64,000 bases of DNA from Bifidobacterium lemurum. GTDB taxonomy: Bacteria; Actinomycetota; Actinomycetes; Actinomycetales; Bifidobacteriaceae. A program made the position numbers and the translations under genes. Every line of letters begins with the position of its first letter. Within the stretch, counting starts at the first letter, position 1. A model generated the notes under the pieces. The model had not been told where the DNA came from, made no database searches, and was given only the letters and a program-made list of their open reading frames with translations. Shown piece after piece: positions 7,724-17,325 of the stretch. The stretch lies in contig NZ_CP062948.1 in NCBI RefSeq assembly GCF_014898175.1, forward strand, positions 1,984,001-2,048,000, written 5' to 3'.

Positions 7724-8796
7724 GGAACGGGAACCGTTTCGACGATGCGGTCGACGATCTGGTCGGTGCTCACGCCGTCGGCCAACGCCTCGAAGGTGAG
7801 CATGATGCGGTGGCGCAGCACTTCGTGGGCGAAGGCCTTGACGTCCTCCGGCACCACATAGTCGCGTCCGGCCAGCAGCGCGTTGGCCTGGCCGATGCGT
7901 ATGAGCGCGATCGAGGCGCGCGGGCTGGCGCCCAGACGCACCAGCGACGCGAGCCCCTGGATGGGTTTGGATCCCGCGCCGCGCGAGGTGGCGGCCAAAT
8001 CGACCGCGTAGCGCATGATCGCGTCGGAGACGTGCACGCGCCGGGCGGCCGCGCGCAGGAACTCCACATCGTTCAGGGAGATCTTCTCGCCGGTGATGGT
8101 GTCGGGACCGATCATGTCGGAGCCGCGGCGGGTGAGCATCGCCAGCATGCGCGTCTCGTCCTCGGCGGATGGATAGGTCATGACGGCCTTCATCATAAAG
8201 CGGTCCATCTGGGCCTCGGGCAGATTGAAGGTGCCCTCCTCCTCGATGGGATTCTCGGTGGCGATCACCATGAACGGCCGCGGCAGGGCGATGCGCTGGC
8301 CGCCGACGGTGGTGGCGCCTTCGGCCATCGCCTCGAGCATGGCGGACTGGGTTTTCGCGTTGGAGCGGTTGATCTCGTCCAACAGCACGAAATTCGCGTG
8401 GATCGGGCCGATCTGCGTGGTGAACTTCTGCGTGGAGAAGTCGAACACCTGCGTGCCCACCAGGTCGGAGGGCATCAGATCGGGCGTGCACTGCACGCGT
8501 TTGAACGTGCCGGAGACGCAGGTGGCCAAGGTCTGCGCCGCGGTGGTTTTGGCCAGACCGGGCACGGATTCGATCAGCACATGGCCGCCGGCGACCAGCG
8601 TGACGATCAGGGATTCCCGCAGGCTCGTCTGCCCGACCAGCGTGAGCGCGAAGCGCGAGCGGATCGTATCCGCCAGCGTGCGGGCGCGTTTGACGTCGGC
8701 TGGGGCGAGCGCGGCGGTCGCCTGCGGTGCGGGTGCGGCGCTCGGTGCCGCGGCCGGTTTCGGGGGCATCTGCGGTTGTGTGGGGAATAAAGCCAT
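7720..8796 (-). CDS. moxR: MoxR-family AAA+ ATPase
   Basis: A 358-residue protein. An Ala/Pro-rich N-terminus (about 30 residues) precedes the AAA+ core: MoxR-type Walker A (SVPGLAKTTAAQ), Walker B (FVLLDEINRS), sensor 1 (MVIATENP) and arginine-finger region (QMDRFMMKAV), then the lid domain. MoxR ATPases are chaperone-like remodelers that act with VWA/DUF58 partners. This is the first gene of a six-gene minus-strand operon (moxR, DUF58, membrane protein, two VWA proteins, membrane protein) in which every junction is a 4-nt overlap. The start was chosen at MALFPTQP, where the Pro/Ala-rich leader begins; a longer frame upstream runs antisense through ung and is rejected. Confidence 0.93.
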   Translation of the reverse strand: MALFPTQPQMPPKPAAAPSAAPAPQATAALAPADVKRARTLADTIRSRFALTLVGQTSLRESLIVTLVAGGHVLIESVPGLAKTTAAQTLATCVSGTFKRVQCTPDLMPSDLVGTQVFDFSTQKFTTQIGPIHANFVLLDEINRSNAKTQSAMLEAMAEGATTVGGQRIALPRPFMVIATENPIEEEGTFNLPEAQMDRFMMKAVMTYPSAEDETRMLAMLTRRGSDMIGPDTITGEKISLNDVEFLRAAARRVHVSDAIMRYAVDLAATSRGAGSKPIQGLASLVRLGASPRASIALIRIGQANALLAGRDYVVPEDVKAFAHEVLRHRIMLTFEALADGVSTDQIVDRIVETVPVP

Positions 8797-8858
8797 GCGC
8801 ACCACGGTAACAAGTCTTGCTGACGGAAGCTGGAAAACGGCGGAATTCAGCCGTTTTA

Positions 8859-9566
8859 TCAGACCGTGGGCAGCGACCAGTCCACCGGTTCCGCCCCCAT
8901 GGACGCCAACGCGGCGTTGGCGCGCGAGAACGGCCGGGAACCGAAGAATCCGCGTGAGGCCGACAGCGGACTCGGATGCGGCGACTTGATGATGGCGGCG
9001 TTCGTCAGCAACGGTTCGAGGCTTTGCGCGTTGCGTCCCCACAGAATCGCCACCAGCGGGCGCGGGCGGCCCTGCTCGTCGACGCGGGCGTTCAACGCGC
9101 GGATCGCGGCCTCGGTGACCTCCTCCCAACCTTTGCCCTGATGGCTGTTGGGCTGGCCCACGCCGACGGTGAGGCATCTGTTGAGCAGCATCACCCCGCG
9201 TTCGGTCCACGGCGTCAGATCGCCGTTGGCGGGCGCGGGCAATCCCAGATCGGAGGAGAGCTCCTTATAGATATTGATCAGGCTTTTCGGCAGCGGCCGC
9301 ACGTCGGGCGCCACGGAGAAGCTCAACCCCACCGGATGCCCCGTCGTGGGGTAGGGGTCCTGGCCTACGATCAGCACTTTGATCGAGTCGAAGGGGATGG
9401 TGAAGGCGCGCAGGATATTCGCGCTCGCCGGCAGCCATGGTCGCCCCGCGGCGGTTTCGGCCCGCAGAAAGTCGCCCATGCGGTGGACCGTGGGCTCCAC
9501 GTCGGCCAGGGCCTGGGCCCAACCCGGTTCGATCAGTTGCTGCAGCGGTTTGACATGCGCGTTCAT
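8859..9566 (-). CDS. ung: Uracil-DNA glycosylase (family 1)
   Basis: A 235-residue protein, the usual family length. It removes uracil from DNA as the first step of base-excision repair. The water-activating motif [18 protein letters not shown] contains the catalytic Asp. The uracil-recognition Asn lies in [20 protein letters not shown], and the DNA-intercalation loop is [11 protein letters not shown]. The start [10 protein letters not shown] is preferred; a further in-frame Met 13 codons upstream lacks family similarity. It lies between the moxR operon and a divergent membrane-protein gene and appears monocistronic. Confidence 0.96.
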   Translation of the reverse strand: MNAHVKPLQQLIEPGWAQALADVEPTVHRMGDFLRAETAAGRPWLPASANILRAFTIPFDSIKVLIVGQDPYPTTGHPVGLSFSVAPDVRPLPKSLINIYKELSSDLGLPAPANGDLTPWTERGVMLLNRCLTVGVGQPNSHQGKGWEEVTEAAIRALNARVDEQGRPRPLVAILWGRNAQSLEPLLTNAAIIKSPHPSPLSASRGFFGSRPFSRANAALASMGAEPVDWSLPTV

Positions 9567-9691
9567 GCGTTCCACTGTAGAAGAAGCGCGGGGCAAAACG
9601 TGCATATCCGGTGCATGCCGCGTGCCGTGGGATGCCGATTTCGGCCACGCCGGTTACACTCGTGGATAGTTTGAACGGAAGGGTGACGATT

Positions 9692-10381
9692 ATGGCACGC
9701 ACGGACAAAGTGACGTATGAGGATTACAACAGGGACGCGTTCGACAACCCGCCGAAGGGCCCTGTCGGCGTGCACCGCGGTCCTCGCTCGCTGGCCGCGC
9801 GCGTGACGCCGTATCTCATCGTCGTGTTGGTCGCCGCCCTGTTCGGCCTGGGCGCGTGGGGCGTGTTCTCGGGCGAGCTGGCGAATGTGCGCTTCCCGTG
9901 GCAGTCGGCCGACACCTCGCAGACCGCCGACGACCAGACCGATACGGACGATTCGACCGCCACGGACGACTCGGCCGCCACCGACGACTCGGCCGCCACG
10001 GACGGCTCTGACGCCGCCGACGGCACGGACGGCGCCACCGACGCCGATGCCAACGGCACCGCCACCGATGACGGACAGCAGGACCAGACCACCGGTGAGC
10101 AGACCCAATCCACGGTGAACAAAGACACCGCCGTTCGCGTGGTCAACGCCACCGGTATCCAGGGATACGCCGCCCAGCAGGCGGGCGTGCTGCAATCGGC
10201 CGGATACACCAACGTCACCGCGGAGAACCCGACGGGCACGGTGCCGGCGTCCACGGTGGTGTGGTACCAGAACGAAACCGACCGGGCCACCGCCGAGGAC
10301 GTGGCGGCCACGCTGGGCATCACCGCCGTCGAACAGGCCGACGGCCTCGCGTCCCCCATCACCGTGGTGCTGCTGAGCTGA
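9692..10381 (+). CDS. LytR C-terminal domain (LytR_C) membrane protein
   Basis: A 229-residue protein. The short cytoplasmic N-terminus is followed by one membrane helix (about 37-57, LIVVLVAALFGLGAWGVF). A low-complexity Asp/Thr/Ala linker (about 75-130) consists of imperfect DDSAAT repeats. The extracellular C-terminal LytR_C-like domain begins VRVVNATGIQGYAAQQAG and ends near the C-terminus. Such domains are found in envelope proteins of Actinobacteria, alone or joined to LCP transferases; this protein has no LCP domain. The ribosome site GGAAGGG and a TACACT -10 box 31 nt upstream support the start. An envelope role is inferred. Confidence 0.8.
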   Translation: MARTDKVTYEDYNRDAFDNPPKGPVGVHRGPRSLAARVTPYLIVVLVAALFGLGAWGVFSGELANVRFPWQSADTSQTADDQTDTDDSTATDDSAATDDSAATDGSDAADGTDGATDADANGTATDDGQQDQTTGEQTQSTVNKDTAVRVVNATGIQGYAAQQAGVLQSAGYTNVTAENPTGTVPASTVVWYQNETDRATAEDVAATLGITAVEQADGLASPITVVLLS

Positions 10382-10446
10382 GGATTTCCGCGGCCCTCGT
10401 CCCCCGTTTATCTCCGACACGCCCTGTAATGCGACAACAGACACGC

Positions 10447-10452
10447 TACAAT
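10447..10452 (+). promoter_or_regulatory. Putative -10 box of cspA with ~90-nt leader
   Basis: TACAAT is a good actinobacterial -10 hexamer; a weak CTGTAA -35 lies about 17 bp upstream. Transcription from here would give a leader of about 90 nt before cspA. Long leaders are typical of cold-shock genes. Confidence 0.5.
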
Positions 10453-10547
10453 GGGGCATCAGTCGCGAGGTAGGGGGGAGCGCGATGCGGTTCTTTCTAC
10501 GTTCCCTGACATTGGTCGCGCAACATGGGAACGAAGGAAGATCTACT

Positions 10548-10787
10548 ATGACGCAGGGTACCGTGAAATTCTTTCTAGCCAAGAAAGGGTTTGGGTTCAT
10601 CCATCCCGACGACGGCGGCGAGGACGTGTTCGTGCACTACTCGGAAATCAAGGAAGACGGCGGCGACGGCAAATTCAAAATGCTGTACGAGGGCGATCGC
10701 GTGGAATACCGCCCTACGACCGGAGGCAAGGGCATCCAGGCCGAGGAGGTCGTCAAAATCGCTTCCGCCGAAGGGTCGGATCGCTGA
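10548..10787 (+). CDS. cspA: Cold-shock protein CspA, single OB-fold
   Basis: A 79-residue RNA/DNA-binding cold-shock domain. RNP1 is visible as KGFGFIHPD and RNP2 as DVFVHYSEI. Family knowledge: it binds single-stranded RNA and prevents secondary structure. The ATG at 10548 follows a GAAGGAAG ribosome site; the longer in-frame start (10485) is not used because the canonical N-terminus MTQGTVKFF begins here. It lies immediately upstream of groEL in the same direction, an association reported for bifidobacteria. The 268-bp gap contains the CIRCE operators, so groEL can be controlled separately. Confidence 0.95.
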   Translation: MTQGTVKFFLAKKGFGFIHPDDGGEDVFVHYSEIKEDGGDGKFKMLYEGDRVEYRPTTGGKGIQAEEVVKIASAEGSDR

Positions 10788-10911
10788 ACGTGCGGGCGTT
10801 CGCCAGGAGCGCCGATCATGATATCCATCGTGGAACCCCGGTTCGCCATAGGCGGCCGGGGCTTTTTCGTATAGGGTTTTCATGCCCTCGGCGCAATCGT
10901 CGCGCGCGATG

Positions 10912-12681
<1,770 letters not shown>

Positions 12682-12734
12682 ACCCGCGCCCCTCGCGCCG
12701 CACGCTGAACGCGCGGTGCGGGTGATTCGCATGA

Positions 12735-12770
12735 CGAGGCCCGCCTCCTTTCTCGGGGAGGCGGGCCTCG
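12735..12770. terminator. Bidirectional terminator between groEL and the WXG100 gene
   Basis: A perfect 14-bp G+C-rich inverted repeat with an 8-nt loop, located between converging genes. No long U tract follows on either strand, so termination strength is inferred from the stem. Confidence 0.75.
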
Positions 12771-12831
12771 CCGTATCCGAACGGATGTTCGCCGACGGGC
12801 GGCCTCTTGCATGGGGCCGCCCGGACGCGGG

Positions 12832-13125
12832 TCATCCGGTTGTGAACAGGCGTGATGCCTGGGTCTCCGCGTCGGCGTACACGGCGGAGGCCTGGGTGAG
12901 CGCGCGTTGGATGGATTCCAGAGAGGCTTCCATCTGCTGCTGCGCGGCACGCCATTGCGCCGCCACGGTGGTGAACTGCGTGGCGGCCGAGCCCCGCCAG
13001 ACATTCTGCAGCTCGTTGAGATTGGCGTACATGCCGCCAACCGCCTGCCTGATCTGCGAGATCGAGGCGTACACCGCGGCCGACGAGGATTGGATGCGTT
13101 CCGAATCCACCTGATACTGGGGCAT
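12832..13125 (-). CDS. WXG100-family (ESAT-6-like) protein
   Basis: A 97-residue protein that matches WXG100 size and layout: helix 1 (about 10-40), a turn with W-R-G (NVWRGSAATQF, W about 43), helix 2 (about 45-90), and a short tail where the YADAETQ segment resembles the Y-x-x-x-D/E export motif. There is no Sec signal. WXG100 proteins are substrates of type VII secretion and usually dimerise. No EccC/EssC ATPase is encoded in this window, so its secretion machinery, if any, lies elsewhere. A divergent TPM-domain gene begins 73 bp away. Confidence 0.9.
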   Translation of the reverse strand: MPQYQVDSERIQSSSAAVYASISQIRQAVGGMYANLNELQNVWRGSAATQFTTVAAQWRAAQQQMEASLESIQRALTQASAVYADAETQASRLFTTG

Positions 13126-13198
13126 GACTGCTCCTTTCCGTGCCAAAAGGCGTTTCCGACGGCCGGCGTTGGCATCACCGGCCGCTAATGTGGAGCGT

Positions 13199-14200
13199 AT
13201 GACGAAAACGATTCGCACGGTGGAAAAAACGACCATGGTGGTTCCAGCCTCGCCCTTCGGCGTGTCCTTTCGGGGTCGCGAGGGCATGAAATGGCTGTAT
13301 GCCGCCGTTTGCGCGCTGTTGGCGGCGGTGCTGTGCATGTGGATAACTCCCGGCGTCTTCGCCGACGACGCGACGGACACCGTGGACGACAGCCAGAACA
13401 GCGGCATCACGGTCACGGAGAACATCACGGATACCGGGAACCTTTTGGGCTCGCATGTGGCCGAGGTCACCGACGCCATCGATCAGGTCAAGGAGACCAC
13501 GGGCGTGACGGTGCGACTGATGTACCTGTCGAGCTTCAACAGCGAGGAGGATCCCGCCACCTGGGCCGGCGATGTGCTGGAATACCTCGATCCGGACCCC
13601 AATACGGTGATGCTGGCCGTCGCCTCCAACGACGGCAATCTGGTGGTGGCGGTGTCGTCCAACTCCGAGGAATGGCTGAAAAGCCAGACCGCCGTGGACG
13701 CGTTGTCGGACGCCGCGCAGCAGCCGCTGATGGAAAGCACGCCCAATTGGTCGCAATCGGCCATCGCCATGATGGATGAGATCACCGTGTTGCATACCAG
13801 CAAAGCCAATGAGCCGATCGTGCTCGGCGTGGCCATCGCCGTCGGCGTGGTGGCGGTGCTGGTGGTTGCGGCCGTGGTCGTCGCGCTGATCCGTCGCCGC
13901 AATCCGAAGCGGCGCCGCCATTCCGCGAAGCGGCGCCGCCATTCCGCGAAACGGCATCGGGGCCGCGGGCGTGACGAACGGGATGAACGCGACGAAGCGG
14001 ACGATTCGCAAGAGCGGTCCGACGCATCCGAAGAGGCCGATGAAACCGCCGGTTCCGAAGAGTCCATAAGTGCCTCCGTCGACGAATCCGAAGACGATTC
14101 CACACCCTCGTCCGGCGGCGCGTGGGCGGACGACGAGGCGGAAGATACGGAACTTCAAGACGGCATTCAGGAAACGTTCAGTCGGACGGACCACTCTTGA
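13199..14200 (+). CDS. TPM-domain membrane protein
   Basis: A 333-residue protein. An N-terminal hydrophobic segment (MKWLYAAVCALLAAVLCM, beginning at residue 30) ends near a possible signal-peptidase site (VFADD). A TPM domain spans about 75-205 (LLGSHVAEVTDAID, VTVRLMYLSSF, NTVMLAVASNDGNLVVAVSS). A membrane helix follows (about 215-240), then a highly charged Arg/Lys and then Glu/Asp-rich cytoplasmic tail. A 21-bp segment of the Arg-rich tail is directly duplicated at 13909-13950. Function unknown; some TPM proteins are phosphatases or assembly factors. An alternative start at the Met before KWLY is possible. It ends 4 bp before a response-regulator gene, so the three genes may be co-transcribed. 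Confidence 0.8.
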   Translation: MTKTIRTVEKTTMVVPASPFGVSFRGREGMKWLYAAVCALLAAVLCMWITPGVFADDATDTVDDSQNSGITVTENITDTGNLLGSHVAEVTDAIDQVKETTGVTVRLMYLSSFNSEEDPATWAGDVLEYLDPDPNTVMLAVASNDGNLVVAVSSNSEEWLKSQTAVDALSDAAQQPLMESTPNWSQSAIAMMDEITVLHTSKANEPIVLGVAIAVGVVAVLVVAAVVVALIRRRNPKRRRHSAKRRRHSAKRHRGRGRDERDERDEADDSQERSDASEEADETAGSEESISASVDESEDDSTPSSGGAWADDEAEDTELQDGIQETFSRTDHS

Positions 14201-14204
14201 ATCC

Positions 14205-14936
14205 ATGAGCAAGCCTATTGAAGCATCGATTGTAGTTGTCGACGACGAGCCCTCCATCCGCGAACTGCTGGTGGCCTCCCTGCATTTCGCGGGATTCGAG
14301 GTGAGCACCGCCGCCTCCGGCTCCCAAGCCATCGAGGTGATAGAGAAGGTCCAGCCCGACCTGATCGTGCTCGATGTGATGCTCCCGGACATCGACGGTT
14401 TCACCGTGACCCGCCGCATCCGCCAGGAGGGCATCGACGCGCCCGTGCTGTTCCTCACCGCGCGCGACGACACCCAGGACAAGGTGATGGGACTGACCGT
14501 CGGCGGCGACGACTACGTCACCAAGCCGTTCAGCCTTGAGGAGGTCGTGGCCCGCATACGTGCCATCCTGCGCCGCACCCGCGAGCAGATCGAGGACGAT
14601 CCGATCATCCGCGTGGCCGACCTGGAGATCAACGAGGATTCGCACGACGTGACCCGCGCCGGCCAGCCCGTGGACCTGAGCCCCACCGAATACAAGCTGC
14701 TGCGCTATCTGATGGACAACGAGGGCCGCGTGCTCTCCAAAGCGCAGATCCTCGACCACGTGTGGCAGTACGACTGGGGCGGGGATGCGGCCATCGTCGA
14801 AAGCTACATCTCCTACCTGCGCAAGAAGGTCGACGGCGTGGAGTTCACCGACGAGAACGGCGAGACCCGCAAGGTGACCCCGCTGATCGAAACCAAGCGC
14901 GGCATCGGCTATATGATCCGCGAACCCAAGGGCTAA
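14205..14936 (+). CDS. OmpR/PhoB-family response regulator
   Basis: A 243-residue protein. The receiver domain (1-125) has acidic pocket residues in VVVDDEPS, phosphoacceptor Asp in IVLDVMLPDIDG, conserved Thr in LFLTARDD, and Lys in DDYVTKPFSLEE. A winged-helix DNA-binding domain follows (about 140-240, with LSPTEYKLLRYLMDNEG and TKRGIGYMI). It is encoded directly upstream of its partner kinase with an 11-bp gap. Typical membrane-sensor two-component architecture; the regulon is unknown. Confidence 0.95.
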   Translation: MSKPIEASIVVVDDEPSIRELLVASLHFAGFEVSTAASGSQAIEVIEKVQPDLIVLDVMLPDIDGFTVTRRIRQEGIDAPVLFLTARDDTQDKVMGLTVGGDDYVTKPFSLEEVVARIRAILRRTREQIEDDPIIRVADLEINEDSHDVTRAGQPVDLSPTEYKLLRYLMDNEGRVLSKAQILDHVWQYDWGGDAAIVESYISYLRKKVDGVEFTDENGETRKVTPLIETKRGIGYMIREPKG

Positions 14937-14947
14937 GGCGAGACACA

Positions 14948-16879
14948 GTGACGACGCCGCAGCAGCAGCCTTCGACGGACGACGCGACCAAGCAGCGGCC
15001 GCACACGCCCAACTGGTTCCAGCGTTTGTTCATCGGCCATTTCGACCGGGTCTCGCTGAGCACCAAGCTTGTGGTGTGCACGGTGGTGGTGATGCTGGTC
15101 GGCATCTCCGTCATCACCCTGTCGATCCGCACGCTGGTCGGCAGCTACGTGCTGGAACGCACCGACCGGCAGCTGGTGCAGCAGCGCGATCTGGTGTTCC
15201 GCAACATCGATCTGCTCAGCCAATCCAGCAGCGGCACCAGCGGTCTGAACTCGTATTTCCTGCAGATCCAATACACCGACGGCACCGTGGACGACAACGG
15301 CAACGCCAAAACGGTGATCGCGCTGCTGCCGCGCCTGAAAGACGACATCGTCTCCATGCCGTCCCTGCCGGCCAACGGCGACACCTCCGGCATCACGCTC
15401 GGAGAGCCGTTCACCACCTCGGCGATCGTGCAGCGCATCGTCTTCCCCGGCACGGATGAGGACGAATCCGACGGCGAGACGGACGGCACCGGAAGCTCCA
15501 ACCTGCTGACCAGCGCCCTCGGATCCGTGGACCGATCCACCCTCAACGCCGCCAGAGCCCCCTGGCGCGTGCTGGCCATGCAGTGGGTGGAGAACAACCA
15601 GGTGCGCGGCATCGTCTACATCGGCCTGTCCTTAAGCGACCAGATCGACACGATGAACACGCTCACCCGCTACTGCGTGATCGTCGGCATCGCGGTGATG
15701 CTGCTCGGCGGATCCATCGCCACACTGGTGATGCAGCGCACGATGGCCCCCCTGAAACGCATCGAGAAAACCGCCGCGAAAATCGCCGCCGGCGATTTAA
15801 GCCAGCGCGTGCCCGAAGCTCCGGAAAACACGGAGGTCGGTTCGCTCTCCGCCTCGCTGAACACCATGCTCACCCGCATCGAGTCCAGCTTCCGCGAGCA
15901 GGAGGAGACGACGGCGAAGATGAAACGCTTCGTCTCAGACGCCAGCCACGAGCTGCGCACCCCGCTGGCCGCCATCCACGGCTACGCCGAGCTGTACACC
16001 ATGCAGCGCGACCTGCCGGGCGCTCTGGAACGCGCCGACGAATCCATCAGCCATATCGAAAAATCCAGCGCGCGCATGACCGTGCTCGTCGAGGACCTGC
16101 TGTCGCTGGCCCGCCTCGACGAGGGCCGCGGCATCGACGTGACCGGCACGGTGAACCTCACCTCCGTGGTGGGCGATGCCACCGACGATCTGCACGCCCT
16201 CGACCCCGAACGCGGCATCAGCCTCGGCACGCTGCGATTGGACACGACGGGCGCGTCTGGCGAGCCCGGCGCGTCGGGTGCCACGCCGTCCGCCGCGCCG
16301 GGCGCTCGACTGGTGTTCACCGAAGACGCGCCACCCCAGGTGATGGTGCCGGGAGACGCCTCCCGACTGCGTCAGGTCGTCACCAACATCGTGGGCAACA
16401 TCCACCGTTACACGCCCGCCGACTCCCCGGCCGAAGCGGGAGTGGGCGTGATCGCGGCCGCCATCGACCCGATCCAGCTGTCCAGGCTGCCCTCCGACGA
16501 CCAGTCGCTGCGGCGATTCATCGAAGCCGCTGAGGTGGCCGACTCCATGCCCGTCGGATACCGGTACGCCGTGATCCGTTTCTCCGACCATGGGCCGGGC
16601 GTGCCGGAGGAGTCGCGCGCGCAGATCTTCGAACGCTTCTACACCGCCGACCCCTCGCGCGCCCGCGACAAGGGCGGCACCGGTTTGGGCCTGGCCATCG
16701 CGCAGTCGGTGGTCAAGGCGCACCGCGGCTTCATCTGCGCCACGGCCACCCCCGGCGGCGGTCTGACCTTCACCGTGGTGCTGCCCATCGAACAGGTGCC
16801 GCCGAGCGCCGCCGTGACCTCCGCCGCGGCCGCCTCGGTTCGCCCAAAGCGTCGACGTGGCGCCGGTCAGGAGATGTGA
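14948..16879 (+). CDS. Membrane sensor histidine kinase
   Basis: A 643-residue partner of the preceding regulator. A GTG start with the AAGGCGAGA ribosome site is chosen because no ATG lies in frame nearby. Order: membrane helix 1 (about 37-60), extracytoplasmic sensor region (about 60-235), membrane helix 2 (YCVIVGIAVMLLGGSIATLV), HAMP linker (RIEKTAAKIAAGDLSQRV), HisKA with the phosphoacceptor His in SDASHELRTPL, and HATPase_c (N-box QVVTNIVGNIHRY, G2 box GGTGLGLAIAQSVV). An Ala/Gly/Ser/Pro insertion of about 30 residues (SGEPGASGATPSAAPG) interrupts the start of the ATPase domain. The signal is unknown. Confidence 0.95.
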   Translation: MTTPQQQPSTDDATKQRPHTPNWFQRLFIGHFDRVSLSTKLVVCTVVVMLVGISVITLSIRTLVGSYVLERTDRQLVQQRDLVFRNIDLLSQSSSGTSGLNSYFLQIQYTDGTVDDNGNAKTVIALLPRLKDDIVSMPSLPANGDTSGITLGEPFTTSAIVQRIVFPGTDEDESDGETDGTGSSNLLTSALGSVDRSTLNAARAPWRVLAMQWVENNQVRGIVYIGLSLSDQIDTMNTLTRYCVIVGIAVMLLGGSIATLVMQRTMAPLKRIEKTAAKIAAGDLSQRVPEAPENTEVGSLSASLNTMLTRIESSFREQEETTAKMKRFVSDASHELRTPLAAIHGYAELYTMQRDLPGALERADESISHIEKSSARMTVLVEDLLSLARLDEGRGIDVTGTVNLTSVVGDATDDLHALDPERGISLGTLRLDTTGASGEPGASGATPSAAPGARLVFTEDAPPQVMVPGDASRLRQVVTNIVGNIHRYTPADSPAEAGVGVIAAAIDPIQLSRLPSDDQSLRRFIEAAEVADSMPVGYRYAVIRFSDHGPGVPEESRAQIFERFYTADPSRARDKGGTGLGLAIAQSVVKAHRGFICATATPGGGLTFTVVLPIEQVPPSAAVTSAAAASVRPKRRRGAGQEM

Positions 16880-16881
16880 GG

Positions 16882-16887
16882 TAGAAT
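16882..16887 (+). promoter_or_regulatory. Putative -10 box for the second cold-shock gene
   Basis: TAGAAT lies immediately after the kinase stop codon and about 44 bp before the cold-shock start codon. This gives the csp-DUF3027 pair its own promoter. No clear -35 was found. Confidence 0.4.
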
Positions 16888-16930
16888 AGCCTGTCGGTTC
16901 TATTCGCATCGAGATAAGAGAGGTCTGGAC

Positions 16931-17320
16931 ATGCCCACCGGTCGAGTTCGTTGGTTCGACGCAGCCAAAGGTTATGGCTTCATCACCAGTGAGGAAGGCA
17001 AGGATGTGTTCCTGCCGGCGACCGCTTTGCCCGCCGGCGTCACCACGTTGCGCAAGGGCGCCAAGGTGGAGTATTCCGTTGTGGAGGGCCGCCGCGGGCC
17101 GCAGGTGATGGGACTGACGCTGGTGGCGTCCGCCCCCTCGCTGGTCAAGGCCACGCGCCCCAAGCCCGACGATATGGCCGCGATCTGCGAGGACCTGATC
17201 AAACTGTTGGACGACGCCGGCAACACGCTGCGCCGCCACCATTACCCCAACGCCCAGGAAAGCAAGAAGCTGGCCACGCTGCTGCGCGCCGTGGCGGATA
17301 ACTTCGACGTACAGGACTGA
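16931..17320 (+). CDS. Cold-shock-domain protein with C-terminal extension
   Basis: A 129-residue protein. A cold-shock OB fold occupies residues 1-68, with RNP1 AAKGYGFITSEE and the RNP2 region KDVFLPATAL (Phe retained, the usual His replaced). A helical C-terminal extension (75-129, ending AVADNFDVQD) is absent from classic CspA. This two-part layout is common in Actinobacteria. It probably binds RNA. The ribosome site AAGAGAGG lies 6-10 bp upstream. It precedes the DUF3027 gene by 5 bp, so the two are likely one transcript. Confidence 0.9.
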   Translation: MPTGRVRWFDAAKGYGFITSEEGKDVFLPATALPAGVTTLRKGAKVEYSVVEGRRGPQVMGLTLVASAPSLVKATRPKPDDMAAICEDLIKLLDDAGNTLRRHHYPNAQESKKLATLLRAVADNFDVQD

Positions 17321-17325
17321 AACGT

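Noticed and set aside
13301-13340. Choice of the TPM-protein start at the Met before KWLY
   Set aside because: It would give a cleaner signal peptide, but it lacks a convincing ribosome site; the upstream ATG at 13199 is kept with the alternative noted.
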